This document shows positions 57,869 to 64,000 of a stretch of 64,000 bases of DNA, piece by piece. The first letter of the stretch is position 1; the number at the start of each line of letters is the position of its first letter. The notes under the pieces were generated by a model, which saw only the letters and a list, made by a program, of their open reading frames with translations, did not search any database and was not told the origin of the DNA. The stretch lies in the NCBI RefSeq assembly GCF_030052995.1, contig NZ_JASJPW010000001.1, forward strand, positions 3,338,001 through 3,402,000, given 5' to 3'. The DNA is from Gemmobacter sp. 24YEA27 (GTDB lineage Bacteria; Pseudomonadota; Alphaproteobacteria; Rhodobacterales; Rhodobacteraceae). The translations under genes were made by a program, and so were the position numbers.

Positions 57869-60243
57869 GCATCGGGAAACCCCTCCCCCACGATTCCGCG
57901 CCTTTGCATGTGGCAGGAACCGCGCGCTATCTCGACGACATCCCCCTGCCCCAGGGCGCGCTGCATCTGGCTTTTGGCCTGGCCGGCATAGCGCGCGGGC
58001 GGGTTGACAGCATCGACCTCGCGCCCGTGCTGGCCGCGCCCGGTGTCGTCCGGGTGATTACGGCGGATGATCTGATCGCCGCTTTCGGCGCCGTGCCGGA
58101 TTGTTCCCCTTCGACCCATGACGAGCCGCTGCTGAGCCCGGATGCCATCCATTTCCACGGCCAGCCGCTGTTTATCGTGCTGGCGGAAAGCCATCTCGCG
58201 GCACGGCGGGCGGCGCGGCTGGCCCGGATCGATTACCACGAGGAAAGCCCGATCCTGACCCTTGAAGAGGCGCTGGAAGCAGACAGCCGCTTTGAACAGG
58301 GGCCGGTGATCTGGGCGCGGGGCGATGCGGCGGCGGCAATGGCGGCGGCACCGCGGCGGATCGCGGGCCGCTTCCCGGTCGGCGGCCAGGAGCATTTCTA
58401 CCTTGAGGGTCAGATCGCGGCGGCACTGCCGCAGGAAGACGGGATGCATATCCTGTCCTCGACCCAGCATCCGAGCGAGATCCAGCACAAGGTCGCCCAT
58501 GCGCTGCATCTGCCGATGGCCGCGGTCCGGGTCGAGACAAGGCGGATGGGGGGCGGTTTCGGTGGCAAAGAAAGCCAGGGCAATGCGCTGGCGATTGCCT
58601 GCGCGGTGGCGGCGCGCCTGACCGGTCAGGCCTGCAAGATGCGCTATGACCGCGACGACGATATGGTCATCACCGGCAAGCGCCACGATCTCGAGATCCG
58701 CTACGAGGCGGGGTTCGATGATGATGGCCGGGTGCTCGGGATAGCGGTCACGCATCTTTTCCGCTGCGGCTGGAGCCAGGATCTGTCTTTGCCGGTGGCG
58801 GACCGGGCGATGCTGCATGCGGACAATTGTTATTTCCTGAAGGATATCCGGATCGAGAGCCATCGGCTGAAAACCAATACGGCATCCGCCACCGCCTTCC
58901 GGGGCTTTGGCGGGCCGCAGGGGATGATCGGGATCGAGCGGGTGATGGATCATATCGCATTCGCCCTCGGGCGCGAGCCGCTGGAGGTGCGGCGGATCAA
59001 TTTCTACGAGCCGGCCATTGCAGCAGAGGAACCGGGTGGCCAGCCCCCCGGCGCGTCACGGAGTATTCCGGGCAGGAAGAAGGGCGGAGTTCAGACCACA
59101 CCCTATCAGATGCCGGTCGAGGATTTCGTCGGGCAGGAGCTGGTGGCGCGACTGGTGCAAAGCTCGGATTATCAGGCGCGAAAGGCGGAGATTGCGTCCT
59201 GGAATGCGCGATCACAGGTGCTTAAGCGCGGGATTGCGCTGACGCCGGTGAAATTCGGGATTTCCTTCACCCTGACCTGGCTGAACCAGGCGGGGGCGTT
59301 GGTGCATGTCTACCAGGACGGCTCGGTGCATCTCAATCACGGTGGCACCGAGATGGGTCAGGGGCTGAACCTCAAGGTGGCCCAGGTGGTGGCGGAGGTC
59401 TTCGGACTTGAGGCAGGCGATATCCGCATCACCGCGACTGATACGGCGAAAGTGCCCAATACCTCGGCCACGGCAGCCTCGTCAGGGTCGGATCTGAACG
59501 GGATGGCATCGCGCGAGGCGGCTTTGGTGATCCGGGGGCGGCTTGCCGGTTTTCTGGCCGAAAAGCACCAGGTCGCGGTGGAGGCGGTGCGGTTCCAGGA
59601 CGGGCTGGTGCGGGTGGCGGGCGAAGAATATCCTTTTGCCAGGGTCGCGGCCTGGGCCTATCAGGCGCGGATCTCGCTGTCTTCGACCGGCTTCTATGCC
59701 ACGCCGAAAATCACCTGGGACCGGGTGAAGGGCCAGGGGCGGCCGTTTTTGTATTTCGCCTATGGCGCCGCGGTGAGCGAGGTGGTGATCGATTGCCTCA
59801 CCGGCGAGAACCGCATTTTGCGCACCGACATCCTGCATGACACCGGATCGCCGCTGAACCCGGCGATTGATATCGGCCAGATCGAGGGCGCCTATGTTCA
59901 GGGCGCAGGCTGGCTCACGACCGAAGAGCTGGTCTGGGACCGCAAGGGCCGGCTGATGACACATGCGCCCTCGACCTATAAGATCCCGGCCTGTTCCGAC
60001 CGGCCGCCTGTCTTCAATGTGGAGTTGTGGAACCGGCCCAATCGTGAAGCGACGGTGGGGCGCTCAAAGGCAGTGGGCGAGCCGCCTTTCATGCTGGGGA
60101 TCTCGGTCCATGCCGCTTTGTCGGCGGCTGTGGCGGCCTGTGGTGCAGATGGCGGGGATAAACGGGTCTGGCCCGATCTGGCAGCGCCCGCAACGCCGGA
60201 GGCGGTGCTGGCCGCGGTGGAAAGGGTCAGGCGCGATGTTTGA
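57865..60243 (+). CDS. xdhB: Xanthine dehydrogenase large (molybdopterin) subunit
   Basis: A 792-residue molybdenum subunit that hydroxylates hypoxanthine and xanthine to urate. It has [16 protein letters not shown] at the N-terminus and [15 protein letters not shown] near residue 240 in the Mo-cofactor site. [12 protein letters not shown] lies near 350 and the catalytic glutamate is in [17 protein letters not shown] near 740. The frame is intact. It overlaps xdhA by four bases and xdhC by eight. Confidence 0.96.
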   Translation: MSIGKPLPHDSAPLHVAGTARYLDDIPLPQGALHLAFGLAGIARGRVDSIDLAPVLAAPGVVRVITADDLIAAFGAVPDCSPSTHDEPLLSPDAIHFHGQPLFIVLAESHLAARRAARLARIDYHEESPILTLEEALEADSRFEQGPVIWARGDAAAAMAAAPRRIAGRFPVGGQEHFYLEGQIAAALPQEDGMHILSSTQHPSEIQHKVAHALHLPMAAVRVETRRMGGGFGGKESQGNALAIACAVAARLTGQACKMRYDRDDDMVITGKRHDLEIRYEAGFDDDGRVLGIAVTHLFRCGWSQDLSLPVADRAMLHADNCYFLKDIRIESHRLKTNTASATAFRGFGGPQGMIGIERVMDHIAFALGREPLEVRRINFYEPAIAAEEPGGQPPGASRSIPGRKKGGVQTTPYQMPVEDFVGQELVARLVQSSDYQARKAEIASWNARSQVLKRGIALTPVKFGISFTLTWLNQAGALVHVYQDGSVHLNHGGTEMGQGLNLKVAQVVAEVFGLEAGDIRITATDTAKVPNTSATAASSGSDLNGMASREAALVIRGRLAGFLAEKHQVAVEAVRFQDGLVRVAGEEYPFARVAAWAYQARISLSSTGFYATPKITWDRVKGQGRPFLYFAYGAAVSEVVIDCLTGENRILRTDILHDTGSPLNPAIDIGQIEGAYVQGAGWLTTEELVWDRKGRLMTHAPSTYKIPACSDRPPVFNVELWNRPNREATVGRSKAVGEPPFMLGISVHAALSAAVAACGADGGDKRVWPDLAAPATPEAVLAAVERVRRDV

Positions 60244-61225
60244 CGCGAGAATCCTGCGGGCAATAATTGCGGAACATGGGCCGGTGATCCGGGTGGTGAT
60301 CGCCGGACATCAGGGGTCTTCCCCGCGCGAGGACGGGGCGGCGATGCTGGTCTGGGGCTGCGGCCAGCTGGGCACGATCGGCGGCGGCGCGCTGGAATAT
60401 CTCGCCGTGACCGGCGCGCGGCAGATGCTGGCGGGGGCCGGGAATGGCGGGCTGACACGCCATGCACTTGGCCCGGGCCTCGGGCAATGCTGTGGCGGCG
60501 TGGTCGATCTTGTCAGCGAGCTTTGGGACGAGGCGCGGCTTGCCGGTGCGACCGGCCCGATCGTTGCGCGACCTGTCAGCCCGGAAGCGGGCGCGATGCC
60601 TTTCCGGGTTCGTCGTGCCCTGTCCCGGGCGCGCAATGGCCAGGGCTGGGAGGGCGGCCCGATCTGCGCCGGCGGCTGGCTGGCGGAGCCCCTGAGCGCG
60701 GCGGCCAGCCCGCTCTGGATCTGGGGGGCGGGCCATGTCGGACGGGCACTGGTCGCGGTCCTGGACCCTCTGCCGGATTTCGCGCTGACCTGGATCGACA
60801 CGGCGCGCGCGCGCTTTCCCGACATCCTGCCCGAAGGCGTCGATGCGATCTGGGCGGAGGATCCGGCGCAGCTGGTGCGTCACGTGCCGCCGGGCGCTGA
60901 CCATCTGATCGTCACCTTCTCGCATGCACTGGATCTCGATCTCTGCCACCTCCTGCTGGGGCAGGAGACCGCGGGAATCGGGCTGATCGGATCGGCGACG
61001 AAAGGGGCGCGGTTTCGCAGCAGGCTCCTGGCCCTTGGGCATAGTGCGGCTGAAATATCGCGCATCACCTCGCCGATTGGTGATATGAGCCTTGGCAAAC
61101 ACCCACAGGCCATTGCGGTTGGTGTGGCGGTGCAACTATTGAAACGGAAACGGGAATCCGGATTGGCCTCCGGTTCGGCAGCGGTGGAAAGGGCGGGGAT
61201 CACGGATGACAGCCGGTTCGGATGA
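60236..61225 (+). CDS. xdhC: Xanthine dehydrogenase accessory protein XdhC
   Basis: A 329-residue chaperone that binds sulfurated molybdenum cofactor and inserts it into XdhB. It has the N-terminal VVIAGHQGSSPREDGAAMLV block, the cofactor-binding GQCCGGVVDL cysteines near 85 and a C-terminal Rossmann domain starting WIWGAGHVGRAL near 160. It ends with IGLIGSATKGARFRSRL. ATG 60236 lies within the end of xdhB. The stop region overlaps the ABC ATPase gene by 20 bases, tying purine oxidation to uptake. Confidence 0.94.
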   Translation: MFDARILRAIIAEHGPVIRVVIAGHQGSSPREDGAAMLVWGCGQLGTIGGGALEYLAVTGARQMLAGAGNGGLTRHALGPGLGQCCGGVVDLVSELWDEARLAGATGPIVARPVSPEAGAMPFRVRRALSRARNGQGWEGGPICAGGWLAEPLSAAASPLWIWGAGHVGRALVAVLDPLPDFALTWIDTARARFPDILPEGVDAIWAEDPAQLVRHVPPGADHLIVTFSHALDLDLCHLLLGQETAGIGLIGSATKGARFRSRLLALGHSAAEISRITSPIGDMSLGKHPQAIAVGVAVQLLKRKRESGLASGSAAVERAGITDDSRFG

Positions 61226-62738
61226 GCTTCTGCGGCTGGAGGGTCTGACCAAGGCCTATCCGGGTGTCATCGCCAACAGCGATGTGTCTTTCACCATCCG
61301 CGCGGGCGAGATTCACGCGCTTCTGGGCGAGAATGGCGCCGGAAAATCGACGCTGGTGAAGATGATCTACGGCCTCGTGCGGCCCGACCAGGGGCGGATG
61401 ACCTTGCGCGGCCAGCCCTATGCGCCAGCGCGCCCCGCCGAGGCGCGGCGTCTTGGCGTTGCGATGGTCTTCCAGCATTTCAGCCTGTTCGAGGCGCTGA
61501 CAGTCGCCGAAAATGTCGCCCTCGGGATGGAGGATCCGCCGCCGATGCGCGCCCTTTCTGCGCGGATCCGCGAGGTTTCCGAAGCCTATGGCCTGCCGCT
61601 TGATCCGGGCCGCAATGTGGGCGACCTCTCGGCGGGGGAAAGGCAGCGGGTCGAGATCATCCGCTGCCTGCTGCAGGATCCGAAACTCCTGATCATGGAT
61701 GAGCCGACCTCGGTGCTGACCCCGCAGGAGGTGGAGATCCTGTTTCGCACGCTCCGGCAGCTGGCGGCGGCGGGGACCTCGATCCTTTATATCAGCCATA
61801 AGCTGGAAGAGATCCGGACGCTCTGTGATGAGGCGACGATCCTCAGGCGTGGCCGGGTGGTGGCAACCTGCACGCCGCGCGAGCGGTCAGCGCGTGAGAT
61901 GGCGGAGCTTATGGTGGGCGCCTCGCTGGCGGTGCCGGCGCGACGCAAGGGCCAGAAGGGCGAGATCGCGCTGGAGGTGAATGATCTGTCACTGGCCTCG
62001 CCGATCCCTTTCGGCACTGCCCTCAAAGCGGTGGGCTTCGGCGTGCGAAAGGGTGAAGTGCTGGGGATCGCCGGAGTTGCGGGCAATGGCCAGGACGAGC
62101 TTTTGCTGGCCCTGTCGGGCGAAATACTGGCGCCGGCAGGCGCGATCCGGCTTGGCGGAACCGGGATCGGCACGCTTGGCCCGGCCCGGAGGCGTGCGGC
62201 GGGGCTGGTGGCCGCGCCCGAGGATCGCTACGGCCATGCGGCGGCACCGGATATGAGCCTTGTCGACAATGCCTGGCTGACCGCGTCAGTGCGGATGGAC
62301 CTCTCGGATCGCGGCTTTATCCGCCGCGCCAGGACGCGGGACTTCGCCGAAGAGGTGATCCGCGATTATGATGTGCGGACACCAGGGCCCGATGTGGCAG
62401 CGCGGGCGCTGTCGGGGGGAAATCTGCAGAAATTCCTGATGGGGCGCGAGCTGAAACAGGGGGCCGATGTCATCGTGATCAACCAGCCGACCTGGGGGGT
62501 GGATGCCGCGGCCGCAAGCGCGATCCGGCAGAAGATCCTCGATTGCGCGGGCCAGGGTGCGGCCGTGGTGGTGATCAGCCAGGATCTCGACGAGCTGATG
62601 GAGATCGCCGACAGCTTTGCAGTGCTGAATGAAGGCCGTCTCTCGGTGCCGCGCCCGGTCGAGGGGCTGACCACCGAAGAGATCGGCCTGATGATGGGCG
62701 GGGCCCATGGGATGGAGGAGGCGCATCATGCGACCTGA
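61206..62738 (+). CDS. ABC transporter ATP-binding protein, BMP/purine-nucleoside type
   Basis: A 510-residue protein with two ATPase halves, as in the sugar- and nucleoside-type importers. The first half has Walker A GENGAGKSTLVKM, signature LSAGERQRVEIIRCL and Walker B LLIMDEPTSVLTP. The second half has a non-canonical P-loop region GVAGNGQDELLLALSG, signature LSGGNLQKFLMGRE and a degenerate Walker B VIVINQPTWGVD. This pattern is that of the nucleoside/purine importers (NupA/YufO-like). Its overlap with xdhC suggests import of purines for XdhAB. The substrate is inferred. Confidence 0.9.
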   Translation: MTAGSDELLRLEGLTKAYPGVIANSDVSFTIRAGEIHALLGENGAGKSTLVKMIYGLVRPDQGRMTLRGQPYAPARPAEARRLGVAMVFQHFSLFEALTVAENVALGMEDPPPMRALSARIREVSEAYGLPLDPGRNVGDLSAGERQRVEIIRCLLQDPKLLIMDEPTSVLTPQEVEILFRTLRQLAAAGTSILYISHKLEEIRTLCDEATILRRGRVVATCTPRERSAREMAELMVGASLAVPARRKGQKGEIALEVNDLSLASPIPFGTALKAVGFGVRKGEVLGIAGVAGNGQDELLLALSGEILAPAGAIRLGGTGIGTLGPARRRAAGLVAAPEDRYGHAAAPDMSLVDNAWLTASVRMDLSDRGFIRRARTRDFAEEVIRDYDVRTPGPDVAARALSGGNLQKFLMGRELKQGADVIVINQPTWGVDAAAASAIRQKILDCAGQGAAVVVISQDLDELMEIADSFAVLNEGRLSVPRPVEGLTTEEIGLMMGGAHGMEEAHHAT

Positions 62739-62761
62739 AGCGCCGGCATCGGCCAGAGGAC

Positions 62762-62805
62762 CGATTTCTGCACAGAAATCGTGCCAATTCCTGTGCAGGA
62801 ATTGG
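62762..62805. repeat. Double palindrome between ABC genes
   Basis: Two adjacent perfect inverted repeats: CGATTTCTG/CAGAAATCG around CA (62762-62781) and CCAATTCCTG/CAGGAATTGG around TG (62784-62805), in the 96-base gap between the ATPase and permease genes. The TTTCTGCACAGAAA core is shared with 37169-37182. Probably an RNA hairpin that tunes downstream expression. Confidence 0.75.
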
Positions 62806-62834
62806 TCGGTGCGGCAGGCGGGCGGGGGCGTCCC

Positions 62835-63928
62835 ATGCTGAGGCTCGAGCGGCGCGCCACTCCGTCGCAGTTCTGGCTGTGGTTCACGCCGGTACTGGCC
62901 GTTTTCCTGACCATGGTGGCGGGGGGCTGCTGTTTGCGGCGCTCGGCTCCAATCCCTTTACCGTCATCCGGACCATATTCTGGGAGCCGCTCGCGGGGGC
63001 CAATGCCTCCTATTTCCGCGCCCAGCTCTTCATCAAGGCAGCCCCCCTGATCCTGATCGCCGTCGGCCTTGCCATGGGCTTTCGTGCCGGCATCTGGAAT
63101 ATCGGCGCCGAGGGCCAGTATATCATGGGTGCAATCATCGGCGCCTCGGTCGGCCTCGCCTTCTACCCGACGGAAAACCGGCTGATTTTTCCCGTGATGG
63201 TCGTGGCCGGCGCCTTCGGCGGCTGGGCCTGGGCCATGATCCCGGCCATCCTGAAAACGAAATTCAACACCAATGAGATCCTTGTCTCTCTGATGCTGGT
63301 CTATGTCGCCCAGGCGATCCTCGCCAAGGCGGCGTTCGGCTTTCTGAGAAACCCCGACGGCATGGGCTTTCCCGGCAGCCGCAATTTCTCGACCTATCCC
63401 GCCGCGCGCAATGTCGACCTGATCGAGCGCAGCGGGTTCCACTGGGGGGCGGTGGCAGCGCTTGGTGTGGCGGTGGCGGCCTATGTGCTGCTGACCCGCC
63501 ACGGTATCGGCTTTCGCATCCGGCTTGCCGGCCAGGCCCCGCGCGCCGCACGGTTCCACGGTGTCAGCCCTGCCCGGCTGGTGATCTTTTGCCTCGGACT
63601 TGCCGGCGCGCTGGCGGGTCTTGCGGGGATATTCGAGGCCAGCGGCCCGTCCGGACAGATCACCGATAAATTCGCCACCGGCTACGGGTTCACCGCGATC
63701 ATCGTGGCCTTCCTGGGCCGGCTGAACCCGCTGGGGATCATCTTGGCCGGGCTTTTGATGGCGCTGACCTATGTCGGCGGCAGCCTGGCCGAGTCGCGGC
63801 TGAACCTGCCCGCAGCCTCGATCCAGGTCTTTCAGGGCATGCTGCTCTTCTTCCTGCTGGGTGTCGATATGCTGACGAATTACCGCATCCGCATCGGCCG
63901 GAGCCTTCGCAAAGGAGCAGGCGCATGA
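62835..63928 (+). CDS. ABC transporter permease, BMP/purine-nucleoside type (frame broken)
   Basis: Inner-membrane permease of about 364 residues with about nine hydrophobic segments. The start is ATG 62835 (MLRLERRATPSQFWLWFTP). The frame is lost at a run of six G at 62921-62926. One extra G joins LAVFLTMVAGG to LLFAALGSNPFTVIRTIFW. Family blocks such as GMGFRAGIWNIGAEGQYIMG-like IWNIGAEGQYIMGAIIGA, NTNEILVSLMLVYVA and GFTAIIVAFLGRLNPLG follow. Partner of the ATPase upstream and of the permease that starts at 63925 (ATGA overlap). Confidence 0.87.
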
Positions 63929-64000
63929 TCATCGGTGGTCTTGATGTGGCGATCCTGCTCGCCTCGCTGATGGTGGGCGCGGTGCCGATCCTGCTCGCGG
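63925..64000 (+). CDS. Second ABC permease of the purine-type importer, cut by window edge
   Basis: The first 25 codons only, MIIGGLDVAILLASLMVGAV and on, a hydrophobic start typical of the second permease of BMP-type importers. It overlaps the preceding permease stop by ATGA and has AAGGAG upstream. The rest lies outside the window. Confidence 0.7.
   Translation, partial: MIIGGLDVAILLASLMVGAVPILLA

Overview
High-GC chromosomal DNA from an alphaproteobacterium, most likely a member of the Rhodobacterales (Rhodobacter/Paracoccus-like). The judgement rests on gene content: a cytochrome-type urate hydroxylase PuuD, XdhABC next to a purine-type ABC importer, short HisG with HisZ, a DUF5928-type glycosyltransferase, a DUF2125-type envelope protein and Sox/flavocytochrome c genes. 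The genus cannot be fixed. I saw no rRNA, tRNA, CRISPR array, transposase or phage genes.

Layout. 1-10.1 kb (minus strand): one long operon holding a flavin/4Fe-4S amine dehydrogenase of the trimethylamine/histamine dehydrogenase family, a Pot-type ABC importer, an amidohydrolase, a GMC oxidoreductase, a Rid protein and a DUF1028 protein. A PuuC-like aldehyde dehydrogenase, a LysR regulator, an aspartase and a flavin monooxygenase lie just upstream. Together they look like uptake and oxidation of an amine or amino-alcohol. 16-19 kb: hemC, an unknown gene and a 2-hydroxyacid dehydrogenase. 19.4-26.1 kb (plus): FMN reductase, dimethylsulfone monooxygenase SfnG and a five-gene branched-chain-type ABC importer, probably for organosulfur scavenging. 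26.4-29.2 kb: acnB. 29.5-32.1 kb: two tandem WaaA-type Kdo transferases. 32.3-37.1 kb: flavocytochrome c sulfide dehydrogenase, a YeeE/SoxT transporter, a second FccB-like flavoprotein, SoxY and SoxZ. 37.2-40.3 kb: HIT protein, glycosyltransferase and sulfotransferase. 40.4-47.9 kb: urate to ureidoglycolate degradation (puuD, LysR regulator, uraH, puuE-uraD fusion, ureidoglycine aminohydrolase, allA). 47.9-56.2 kb: hisG-hisZ-hisS, slyX, an unknown secreted protein, dnaE. 56.5-64 kb: xdhABC and a purine/nucleoside-type ABC importer that runs off the end. Together with 40-48 kb this gives a purine salvage and degradation pathway.

A striking property of the sequence is nine disrupted reading frames in otherwise intact genes. 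Eight are repaired by adding one G or C, most of them inside a G or C run. This pattern points to homopolymer undercalling rather than true gene decay. It also creates one false gene fusion (SfnG with an ABC ATPase) and one false long read-through (AllA).

The most interesting biology is (i) the amine operon, whose dehydrogenase has an active-site signature that resembles histamine dehydrogenase more than trimethylamine dehydrogenase, (ii) a compact sulfide-oxidation island that has the SoxYZ carrier but no SoxXA, SoxB or SoxCD, and (iii) the SfnG-ABC importer operon.
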